Part shown: piece by piece, positions 1 to 5,844 of the stretch
Layout of the letters: each line of letters begins with the position of its first letter
Position numbering within the stretch: the first letter of the stretch is position 1
Program-made: the position numbers and the translations under genes
NCBI GenBank assembly: GCA_027047745.1
Contig: JALTUB010000111.1
Span: 1 to 6,936, forward strand
Direction of reading: 5' to 3'
From: Sulfurimonas sp.
Lineage (GTDB): Bacteria > Campylobacterota > Campylobacteria > Campylobacterales > Sulfurimonadaceae
DNA length: 6,936 bases
The notes under the pieces: model-generated
Database searches by the model: none
What the model was told of the DNA's origin: nothing
The model's input: only the letters and a program-made list of their open reading frames with translations

Positions 1-2
1 TC

Positions 3-305
3 ATCGCACTTGTAAAAAACAGTGATAAAGCTATTTGGTTTACAGGTTTTGGAGTTATTGTAACTGTCACAATTGTTATGCTTATTTTAGGGCTTGACAA
101 CTCAGTTTACTATCCATCACTTGCCGACATGCAAAGTTCACTCACCATTGCAAACTCTTCAGCAACTCACTATACACTCAGCGTTATGGCTGTTGTATCG
201 CTTCTTGTTCCTGTTGTTGCAGGATATATTTTCTTTGTATGGCGTTCTATGGACACAACAAAATTAACAATCGATGAAATCAAATCTGATTCACATCATT
301 ACTAG
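3..305 (+). CDS. cydB: Cytochrome bd-type quinol oxidase subunit II, C-terminal part (5' end outside window)
   Basis: This is the last 100 codons of an open frame that enters from the left edge and stops at TAG 303-305. CydB is the integral-membrane partner of CydA in the cytochrome bd quinol oxidase of the inner membrane, which reduces oxygen to water with high affinity. The fragment shows one hydrophobic segment (about residues 12-29), then a polar stretch with SLTIANSSATHYTL. This matches the family's C-terminal signature of a P/N-rich loop, SLTI, an A-S-S pair and TL before the last helix. The last helix follows (SVMAVVSLLVPVVAGYIFFV), then a short cytoplasmic tail with WRSMD and a terminal HHY. 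The assignment rests on this remembered CydB pattern and on the small CydX-like gene directly behind it. CydA would lie to the left, outside the window. An internal ATG at 78 is not the true start, because the frame is open and membrane-like before it. Confidence 0.88.
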   Translation: MALVKNSDKAIWFTGFGVIVTVTIVMLILGLDNSVYYPSLADMQSSLTIANSSATHYTLSVMAVVSLLVPVVAGYIFFVWRSMDTTKLTIDEIKSDSHHY

Positions 306-313
306 GAGATTTT

Positions 314-469
314 ATGGAATATTTATCTGAAATAATTTGGTATCTAACTTGGCCTATTCTTATCTATGTTGGTTTGAAATTTGTCCAGTTAAACCTTGAA
401 CATTTTAAAAAAATGGAACGCCTTGAAGAGCTTGAATCTCTTCATGCAGAAGGTAAACTGGGGAAATAA
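314..469 (+). CDS. Small single-helix membrane protein, CydX-like accessory subunit of the bd oxidase
   Basis: This 51-codon gene starts at ATG 314 with an AGGAG ribosome binding site at 304-308, 5 nt upstream. The AGGAG overlaps the cydB stop codon, so the gene is almost certainly translated in the cydB operon. The protein opens MEYLSEIIWYLTWPILIYVG, with one predicted membrane helix at about residues 7-26, then LNLEHF and a charged, helical tail rich in K and E. CydX of Escherichia coli (37 aa) is encoded directly after cydB and stabilises the haem site of the oxidase. As I recall it, it begins with WYFAW and carries LEH after its helix. Here the counterparts are WYLTW (9-13) and LEH (28-30), with a spacing about three residues shorter. 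Position, size, topology and these two motifs all point to a CydX equivalent, but similarity this short could be convergent. It is not DUF4492, another small cyd-linked family. Confidence 0.72.
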   Translation: MEYLSEIIWYLTWPILIYVGLKFVQLNLEHFKKMERLEELESLHAEGKLGK

Positions 470-481
470 TTTCCCCCGTTT
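455..481 (+). terminator. Hairpin at the end of the cyd operon, wrapped around the stop codon
   Basis: A near-perfect inverted repeat: AAAC (455-458) pairs with GTTT (478-481), one T/C mismatch follows, then GGGGAAA (460-466) pairs with TTTCCCC (470-476). The three-base loop is TAA, the stop codon of the small cydX-like gene. The GC-rich core is unusual for this AT-rich DNA and suits a transcription terminator. The T-run after it is poor (GTTTATCCATTTA), so termination may be incomplete or partly Rho-dependent. Being symmetrical, it could also act on transcripts arriving from the other strand, where the DJ-1 relic ends a few bases away. Confidence 0.5.
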
Positions 482-487
482 ATCCAT

Positions 488-625
488 TTAGTTGCAATAA
501 TTTGCTAAAAGTCTGCTTTTAATGGCGTTGTAACTCTCTTCGCCTTGAAGCTTTTTTACAATTTCAAGTGCAAAACAGATGGCAGTTGCAGGACCCCGAG
601 AGGTCATAGCAATAATAGCAACTGT
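488..625 (-). pseudogene. C-terminal relic of a DJ-1/PfpI (YajL/ThiJ-like) family gene
   Basis: Reading the minus strand from 625 to the stop TAA at 490-488 gives TVAIIAMTSRGPATAICFAL, then EIVKKLQGEESYNAIKSRLL and a short tail. This is the hallmark C-terminus of the DJ-1/PfpI superfamily, in which TSRGP(G/A)TAxxFAL is followed by an amphipathic helix containing a LxG(K/E)E motif. Intact members (deglycase/chaperone-like proteins, protein or thiazole-related annotations) are about 180-190 aa. Only about 45 codons remain here, and an in-frame TAA at 628-626 cuts off the upstream part. The nucleophile-elbow cysteine and the rest of the fold are absent, and I find no DJ-1-like residues in any frame between 629 and 800. 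An ATG at 607-605 would give a 39-aa peptide, but a fragment of the fold is unlikely to function. The gene therefore looks decayed, with its 5' part deleted. Confidence 0.72.
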
Positions 626-743
626 TTACATACTTTTTGCTTTAAAGCAGTAACCAACACCTAAGGGATTATCCACTAATTGGGCTTTTTTAGATAGACT
701 TCTACTTATATTTATAGTTTTGTATTTAATTTGTGCTGAAAAT
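626..743. other. Non-coding stretch upstream of cobQ, no gene recognised
   Basis: With the DJ-1 relic, this fills the gap between the cyd operon and cobQ. The minus strand has a short open stretch reading KKAQLVDNPLGVGYCFKAKS before a stop at about 628-626. I cannot match it to a family and it has no credible start. A perfect 12-bp palindrome, TGCTTTAAAGCA, lies at 638-649. The right half is very AT-rich and leads into the cobQ promoter. There is no cobalamin-riboswitch-like B12 box (AGCCACTG-type) and no tRNA-like fold. Confidence 0.4.
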
Positions 744-752
744 TGCTACAAT
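744..752 (+). promoter_or_regulatory. Extended -10 promoter for cobQ
   Basis: TGCTACAAT is a TGn-extended -10 box (TG 744-745, TACAAT 747-752) for the housekeeping sigma factor. It is preceded by T-rich and A-rich runs, as is usual in Campylobacterota promoters, which often lack a clear -35 box. Transcription would start near 758-760, about 58 nt before the cobQ ATG. The identical nonamer occurs before the next gene at 2217-2225. No operator could be identified. Confidence 0.55.
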
Positions 753-816
753 AACACTATGCAAACAACTCTTAATAATTACACTTTAAAAAACTTACAA
801 ATCTTTGGGTATATCA

Positions 817-2205
817 ATGCACTCACTTAGCATTTTTGGCACAAGTAGTGATGCTGGGAAATCTACCCTCTCTTTTGCTATTACCTATTTACTTCACAAA
901 CAAGGGATAAAAGTTGCTCCTTTTAAGGCACAAAATGTTTCCAATAACTCAGTAGTAACAGACATAAAAAGTGGAGAGATAGCAATCCCTCAAGCCTTTG
1001 CTGCAGAGGCTATAGGCTTAAAGACTCGAAGTGATTTTAACCCCATTTTACTAAAATCAGGTGGTGCTAGTCGTGCGTATATTATCTTAAACGGTAAGAG
1101 TGTTGGTGAGAGTGATGTATGGGAATATTATCGTAACATGAAAAAACTTCAACCTATTGTAAAAGAGGCTTTTATGCGTTTACAAAGAGAGTTTGATTGT
1201 ATAGTCGCAGAGGGGGCAGGAAGTCCTGTGGAGTTAAACCTCATGAACAAAGACCTATCTAACATCTATGTAGCTGATACTTTTGAGACTAAAATTATTT
1301 TAGTTGCAGACATCCAAAGAGGTGGTGTGTTTGCATCTATCTATGGTGTTTACAATCTTTTACCTAAAAAACTTCGTGCAAATATTATAGGGGTTATTGT
1401 AAATAAATTTCAAGGGGATATGTCTCTTTTTGATGAAGGTGTGAAAATCATAGAAAAAGAGTTCAAAATCCCTGTTTTAGGAGTTGTTCCTTTTCGCCCA
1501 TTTAATCTTGGTTTTGAAGATAGTGCTTCTTTGATGGGTTATACTCAAAATACAAGCAGGGCAATCATAAAAGTAGGGGTTATTAAACTTCCTCATATCT
1601 CTAACTTTACAGATTTTGAACCCTTGGTTGTAGATGAGGAGATAGAGCTTAGTTTTGTTTCAAATGTTAGTGAGTTGGACTCTTGTGATGTAGTTGTATT
1701 GCCTGGAAGTAAGAGAGTTGTTGATGATTTACAATGGCTTATCTCACGAGGTTTTGATAGAAAACTAAGAAGTAAAAAAACGAAACTTATCGCCATTTGT
1801 GGAGGATATGAGATGATGTTTGAGGATATTTTAGACCCAAATCATGTTGAGTCAAAATCAGATAGCATAAAAGGTTTTGGACGACTTAAAGGTGTGGTAA
1901 AATTTCAAAATGAGAAGATAGTACAAAAAGGCGAATACAATCTTTTTGGTGTTATGGTAAAGGGATATGAAATCCACAATGGAATCACGAAGAAAAGAGC
2001 CAAAGCAAAAAAGAACTTTTATGGTACTTTTGTACATGGTATTTTTGAGAGTGATGAACTGCGTTTGAAGATTTTTAGTGAGCTAAATCCAGCTTACAAA
2101 GGGTATAATTTTGTTAAGTTTAAAAACCAAGCGATTGCCGATTTTGCTGAGCATATCGATAGACATATTGATATGAAAAAGATTCTAAGCAGTTTAAAAC
2201 TCTAA
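817..2205 (+). CDS. cobQ: Adenosylcobyric acid synthase (glutamine-hydrolysing)
   Basis: CobQ/CbiP is a cytoplasmic enzyme that uses ATP and glutamine to amidate four side chains (b, d, e, g) of adenosylcobyrinic a,c-diamide, giving adenosylcobyric acid in vitamin B12 synthesis. The 462-residue product is close to the usual 480-510. The N-terminal half is the dethiobiotin-synthetase-like ATP domain: P-loop-type GTSSDAGKST at residues 8-17, then PFKAQNVSNNS and the AEGAGSPVELNL block. The C-terminal half is a class I (triad) GATase_3 domain, with nucleophile Cys328 in ICGGYEMM, the GYEIHNG motif and catalytic His407 in GTFVHGIFE. All key residues seem present. I chose ATG 817 because the family begins about seven residues before the GTSSDAGKS loop. 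A TTG at 805 in the same frame would add four residues and has no ribosome binding site. Even for 817 the site is weak (TTGGGT at 805-810). No other cob/cbi gene is visible nearby, so its pathway partners must lie elsewhere. Close alternatives such as CobB/CbiA are less likely given the GTSSDAGKS and KAQNVSNNS pattern. Confidence 0.95.
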   Translation: MHSLSIFGTSSDAGKSTLSFAITYLLHKQGIKVAPFKAQNVSNNSVVTDIKSGEIAIPQAFAAEAIGLKTRSDFNPILLKSGGASRAYIILNGKSVGESDVWEYYRNMKKLQPIVKEAFMRLQREFDCIVAEGAGSPVELNLMNKDLSNIYVADTFETKIILVADIQRGGVFASIYGVYNLLPKKLRANIIGVIVNKFQGDMSLFDEGVKIIEKEFKIPVLGVVPFRPFNLGFEDSASLMGYTQNTSRAIIKVGVIKLPHISNFTDFEPLVVDEEIELSFVSNVSELDSCDVVVLPGSKRVVDDLQWLISRGFDRKLRSKKTKLIAICGGYEMMFEDILDPNHVESKSDSIKGFGRLKGVVKFQNEKIVQKGEYNLFGVMVKGYEIHNGITKKRAKAKKNFYGTFVHGIFESDELRLKIFSELNPAYKGYNFVKFKNQAIADFAEHIDRHIDMKKILSSLKL

Positions 2206-2216
2206 GATTGAATTTA

Positions 2217-2225
2217 TGCTACAAT
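2217..2225 (+). promoter_or_regulatory. Extended -10 promoter for the AAA-ATPase/nuclease-like gene
   Basis: TGCTACAAT lies in the 47-nt gap after cobQ: TG at 2217-2218 and TACAAT at 2220-2225. Transcription would begin about 2232, leaving a leader of roughly 20 nt. A clear GAGG ribosome binding site at 2242-2245 sits 7 nt before ATG 2253. No convincing -35 box is seen. I see no terminator hairpin after cobQ, so read-through from cobQ is also possible. Confidence 0.5.
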
Positions 2226-2252
2226 ATCTTTACAATTATATGAGGTAAAATC

Positions 2253-3797
2253 ATGAAACTGCAAAAACTTCCCATAGGTATCCAAACATTTAGCACGATA
2301 AGAGAAGAAAATTATATTTATATAGATAAAACAAAAGAAGCGTATGAGCTTATAGAGAACTATAAGTATATTTTCTTGTCTCGTCCTAGAAGATTTGGTA
2401 AGAGCTTGTTTCTTGACACCTTAGAAGAGATTTTTGCAGGAAATAAAGAACTTTTTAAAGGGCTTTATATCTATGATAAGTGGGATTGGGAGACTTCTTA
2501 TCCTGTTATTAAGATAAGTTTTGATGTTGATTTACGATCATCTGAAAACATAAAAGCTTCCTTACGCTCTAGTTTAGAAGAGAACCAAGAAAAACTAGGC
2601 GTAGAGTGTAAAACAGATGCAAATGTTTCTGTGTGCTTTAAAGAGTTTATTCAAGCTGTATCTAAAAAATATAATCAAAAAGCAGTAGTTCTTATAGATG
2701 AGTACGACAAAGCCATTCTTGACAACCTTGACCAAATGGAAGTCGCACATGAAGCAAGAGAGATAATCAAAGGCTTTTATACAGTCCTTAAAGGAAGTGA
2801 TGCATATCTTAAGTTTGTATTTCTTACAGGCGTCTCAAAATTTAGTAAATCTTCTATATTTAGTGGACTCAATATGCTAACAGATATATCTCTTAACAAA
2901 AAGTTTGGAGATATTTGTGGCTACTCTCAAAACGATATAGAAACATCCTTCCAACCCTATCTTGTAGATGTAGATTTAGCAAGGTTTAAACACTGGTACA
3001 ATGGCTATAACTTCTTAAAAAGTGCTATGTACAATCCTTTTGATGTTTTACAGTTTATAGCCAATGATTTTGCCTTTAAAAACTACTGGTTTGCTACAGG
3101 AACACCAACATTTCTAATAAAACTCATAGAAAAAAATAATTATTTTTTACCAAAACTTTCAAACCTAACTTTGGGAGAACAACTACTTGATAGTTTTGAC
3201 ATCTCTAACATTGACTTAGAAGTGATACTTTATCAGAGTGGGTATCTAACCATTTCTAATGTATCTATAGATGAAGATGATGATATACTCTATCATCTAC
3301 AACTTCCAAACTTAGAAGTCAAAAAATCTTTCAATACTTTTATCATAAATCATCTCTTTGGAGATAAATCTTTACAAAACAAAACTTTAAGCAAAGCATT
3401 GAGAGAAGAAAATCTTGATATATTTGAAAGCTCTCTCAAAGCTATCTTTGCCTCCATTCCCTACAATAACTACACAAAAAACAACTTACAAAACTATGAA
3501 GGATTTTATGCAAGTGTTGTCTATGTCTATCTTCAAAGTTTAGGACTCGACATCATTGGTGAAGATGTGACAAATAAGGGAAGAATAGACTTAACTATAA
3601 AACTTGCTAACGCCATCTACATACTAGAGTTTAAAGTAGGAACAGCTAATGCCTTAGCCCAGATAAAAGAGAAAAACTACCATCATAAATATCTCACTGA
3701 AAACAAAGATATATATCTTATAGGGATTAACTTTGATGAAGATGAGAAAAATGTCTCTTCTTTTATGTGGGAAAAAGTTGCTAAAGCTCAAGATTGA
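2253..3797 (+). CDS. AAA-ATPase-like protein with C-terminal PD-(D/E)XK nuclease-like domain (DUF1703 type)
   Basis: This 514-aa soluble protein belongs to the large AAA-ATPase_like plus DUF1703 (PD-(D/E)XK superfamily 9) group, which is widespread and often multicopy in Campylobacterota, Bacteroidota and others. Its biological role is not settled. The N-terminus has the family's opening, LPIGIQTFSTIREENYIYID, followed by a Walker A-like RPRRFGKS at 44-51 and a Walker B LIDEYDKAI with DEYD at 149-152. The conserved LTGVSKFSKSSIFSGLN block comes next, then the WYNGYNF and NPFDVL motifs in the middle. Near the C-terminus, GRIDL (Asp446), then YILEFKV (Glu459, Lys461) gives the D...ExK arrangement of a PD-(D/E)XK nuclease fold, so both halves look catalytically intact. 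Start ATG 2253 has a GAGG site 7 nt upstream. It stands alone, with its own promoter, after cobQ and 23 nt from a convergent MCP gene. No partner gene (methylase, helicase, toxin or antitoxin) is adjacent. Nuclease activity and any defence or mobile role are inference only. Confidence 0.9.
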   Translation: MKLQKLPIGIQTFSTIREENYIYIDKTKEAYELIENYKYIFLSRPRRFGKSLFLDTLEEIFAGNKELFKGLYIYDKWDWETSYPVIKISFDVDLRSSENIKASLRSSLEENQEKLGVECKTDANVSVCFKEFIQAVSKKYNQKAVVLIDEYDKAILDNLDQMEVAHEAREIIKGFYTVLKGSDAYLKFVFLTGVSKFSKSSIFSGLNMLTDISLNKKFGDICGYSQNDIETSFQPYLVDVDLARFKHWYNGYNFLKSAMYNPFDVLQFIANDFAFKNYWFATGTPTFLIKLIEKNNYFLPKLSNLTLGEQLLDSFDISNIDLEVILYQSGYLTISNVSIDEDDDILYHLQLPNLEVKKSFNTFIINHLFGDKSLQNKTLSKALREENLDIFESSLKAIFASIPYNNYTKNNLQNYEGFYASVVYVYLQSLGLDIIGEDVTNKGRIDLTIKLANAIYILEFKVGTANALAQIKEKNYHHKYLTENKDIYLIGINFDEDEKNVSSFMWEKVAKAQD

Positions 3798-3799
3798 GC
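3786..3799. terminator. Short inverted repeat between convergent genes, possible weak bidirectional terminator
   Basis: GCTCAA-GA-TTGAGC spans the stop codon of the ATPase gene (TGA 3795-3797) and lies just beyond the MCP stop (complement of 3821-3823). The two-base centre means only about four to five pairs can form in RNA, and the downstream run (AATAGTAACTTTTGTATATTT) is only moderately T-rich. It sits in the right place to end both converging transcripts but is a weak candidate. Confidence 0.3.
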
Positions 3800-3820
3800 A
3801 ATAGTAACTTTTGTATATTT

Positions 3821-5827
3821 CTAAACTTTAAACTGCTTAATATCAGAGTCTAATACTGAAACAATATTTGAAACATTGGATGATATTTCTAAGAGATTTT
3901 CAGCTATTTCACTGTTTTTATGTGCAGAATCTTCGACTAGATTTGATGTTGTTACTAACTCTTGCATTTGTGTGTTAATATTCGTAATCTCATCTTTCAT
4001 CTCTTGTGAATTTTGCATAGAGAACATTGTTTTTTCTTTGGTGTCATCGGCAAGTTTGATAACATCTTGCGTTTTAACAATAATATCTTCAGCATAAATA
4101 GCCGATTCATCAATCGCCCCTTGCGTTTCTACAACCCCTTGGACTATCATAGAAGTAGTTGTTTCTATCTCTGTAAGACTTTTTTGAGTTCTTTCAGCAA
4201 GTTTTCTTACTTCATCTGCAACCACAGCAAATCCTCGTCCATGCTCTCCTGCTCGTGCTGCTTCTATAGCTGCATTGAGGGCAAGAAGATTTGTTTGTTC
4301 TGCGATGTCTTTGATGATTTCTAATATAGAGCGAATCTCTTGCGTTTGTTGAGAAACAGAATCTATCTGCTCTTTCATTTGTATAGTTTTTTGAGAATTT
4401 TCTTCAATGTTTTGCATAGTATTGGTTAAGAAGTCAATCATATTGTCTAAAGAGTTATAAGATTCACTCAATGTTGAGTTTGTTTGTTCTGCTTTTTGTG
4501 CTGCTATGTTTGAAGAGCCACTTACCTTATCTGTGATAGTTTTGCTTGTTTTGAGTAACTCAACTTGTACTGTAGCACTTTGTTGTACTTCAAGTGCTGT
4601 ATTTTTCTCTTCCTCTATTTCTCTAGCAACACTTGAAGAGCTATCTTGAACACTGTTCATAGTTTTATTTAACTCTTTTCTCATATTGTTGTAAGCATTT
4701 GCTATCTCTAAAAGTTCATCTTCTGCTTCAATCGTTATATCTTTTGTCAGGTCTTTGTTTTGTGCTATCTCGTTAAATTGTACAATCGTTGAGCGTACAG
4801 CAGTTATGATAGAACTATATACTCCATAGAAAAGAACAAGGAGTAGTAAGAAAAAGATACCTCCCTCTACAAACGCCATATTTCTTTCTTGTTTCATTTT
4901 ATCAACTCTTACTTTGAGTAGTCTTATTAAGTTTTTGTAACTGACATCATAAAGAGCAACTGTTTTATCGATAGCTGTTGTGCCTTCTTGAAAATATTGG
5001 TTGGCAGATAAAGAAAAATCCCCATTAAGTATCTGTTTCGTATGCTTGTTATAATCTTTGATACTTTCTTTTAAAGCAATAAAAGAAGGAGCTACTTTCT
5101 GTTTTAAAGAAGGATTGAAACTATAAGCAGAACCAAAACCACTTGCAAGAGAAGAGATATTATCTTGTATCCCAACCAAAAATCCAGTTAATGCAATCAT
5201 ATGTTTTTGAGTGATAATTTTATTTGCTGAATCAACACTTTCCAGCCCCCTTATTTTTCCAATATCTTCGCTCAAAAGAGGAAGTTTATTTATAACAGCA
5301 TCCATAAGATAAAAAGTATCTAAATCAGGGTCAAGTATGAGGTTAGACATATCGCCTACTTTTACTATGAAAGCAAGTTCATTATTTACTATATCAGTGT
5401 ATTTTTGAAAGACTGTTTTTGTACTTTGTGTGCTATAACTACCCATAAAAGAAGTTAAGTTAGAGGATAGTTTATTATAGAGTTCTACAGTCTCTTTTAA
5501 ATTTGCTGAAGCTACACTATTTTTAGCTTTTGCTAAATCATTTTTTACTACTGATTGTTGAGCATTGACTTTTGAGAGTACAGAGTCGTTTCCATTTTGA
5601 TATACAGCAGTTAGTCCTCGTAACTTTTGTGTATCTACTAAGAGTTGTTTTAAGTCTGGCAAGAGCTTTGCCCCCTTAATCTCAAGTTGAGAAAAGGAGA
5701 TGTTGGCATTGTGCGCCGCAACAACCTTATACATCATAAACGACGCAAAACTAATTACTAAAACAGCTATAAGTGTAAACTTCGCACCGTATTTCATCTT
5801 ATCCATTAATTTTCTAATAAAACCCAT
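3821..5827 (-). CDS. Methyl-accepting chemotaxis protein, transmembrane, large helical periplasmic sensor
   Basis: This inner-membrane chemoreceptor signals through CheW/CheA. The 668-residue product has a first membrane helix at about 17-38 and a periplasmic region of about 280 residues that looks wholly helical. The second helix (about 318-337, IFFLLLLVLFYGVY) is followed by a HAMP-like linker (about 338-388, ending DELLEIANAYNNM). The long coiled-coil signalling domain has the near-invariant hairpin tip EAARAGEHGRGFAVVADEVR, where Glu528 starts EHGRGF. The periplasmic part carries QKLRGLTAVY (around Arg70-Gly71) and LDPDLDTFYLMD (165-176). Both recall the helical sensors of some MCPs and sensor kinases (NIT-like or a long helical bundle), but I cannot name the family or ligand. 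There is no CheR-docking pentapeptide; the end is KQFKV. Start choice: AAGGA (5838-5834) abuts the ATG at 5833, leaving no spacing, but sits 6 nt before the ATG at 5827, so 5827 is the better start. It lies 14-17 nt downstream of the Cache gene and is probably cotranscribed with it. Confidence 0.93.
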   Translation of the reverse strand: MGFIRKLMDKMKYGAKFTLIAVLVISFASFMMYKVVAAHNANISFSQLEIKGAKLLPDLKQLLVDTQKLRGLTAVYQNGNDSVLSKVNAQQSVVKNDLAKAKNSVASANLKETVELYNKLSSNLTSFMGSYSTQSTKTVFQKYTDIVNNELAFIVKVGDMSNLILDPDLDTFYLMDAVINKLPLLSEDIGKIRGLESVDSANKIITQKHMIALTGFLVGIQDNISSLASGFGSAYSFNPSLKQKVAPSFIALKESIKDYNKHTKQILNGDFSLSANQYFQEGTTAIDKTVALYDVSYKNLIRLLKVRVDKMKQERNMAFVEGGIFFLLLLVLFYGVYSSIITAVRSTIVQFNEIAQNKDLTKDITIEAEDELLEIANAYNNMRKELNKTMNSVQDSSSSVAREIEEEKNTALEVQQSATVQVELLKTSKTITDKVSGSSNIAAQKAEQTNSTLSESYNSLDNMIDFLTNTMQNIEENSQKTIQMKEQIDSVSQQTQEIRSILEIIKDIAEQTNLLALNAAIEAARAGEHGRGFAVVADEVRKLAERTQKSLTEIETTTSMIVQGVVETQGAIDESAIYAEDIIVKTQDVIKLADDTKEKTMFSMQNSQEMKDEITNINTQMQELVTTSNLVEDSAHKNSEIAENLLEISSNVSNIVSVLDSDIKQFKV

Positions 5828-5833
5828 TTTCAT

Positions 5834-5838
5834 TCCTT
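5834..5838 (-). promoter_or_regulatory. Ribosome binding site that decides the MCP start
   Basis: On the minus strand AAGGA directly precedes ATG-AAA-ATG. Initiation needs roughly 5-9 nt of spacing, which only the second ATG (5827-5825) provides. The first ATG (5833-5831) would have none. The difference is two residues (Met-Lys) at the N-terminus. Confidence 0.6.
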
Positions 5839-5844
5839 TTTATC

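Noticed and set aside
470..816. Cobalamin riboswitch upstream of cobQ
   Set aside because: I looked for a B12-box-like element and the multi-stem layout and found neither. Much of the gap is DJ-1 relic on the other strand.
805..816. TTG at 805 as the cobQ start
   Set aside because: No ribosome binding site upstream. The ATG at 817 gives the N-terminal length expected before the GTSSDAGKS loop.
1593..1796. 67-codon open frame on the minus strand inside cobQ
   Set aside because: Low-complexity serine/leucine-rich antisense shadow of a well-supported gene. It has no ribosome binding site and no family resemblance.
2253..3797. A defence island or restriction system around the nuclease-like ATPase
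   Set aside because: The neighbours are cobQ and an MCP pair. No methylase, helicase, toxin-antitoxin, integrase or repeat is present, so a defence context is not supported.
3876..4324. Two plus-strand open frames (3876-4097 and 4013-4324) inside the MCP gene
   Set aside because: Cys/Ser/Phe-rich translations typical of the antisense of a coiled-coil signalling domain. The minus-strand MCP is complete and strongly conserved there.
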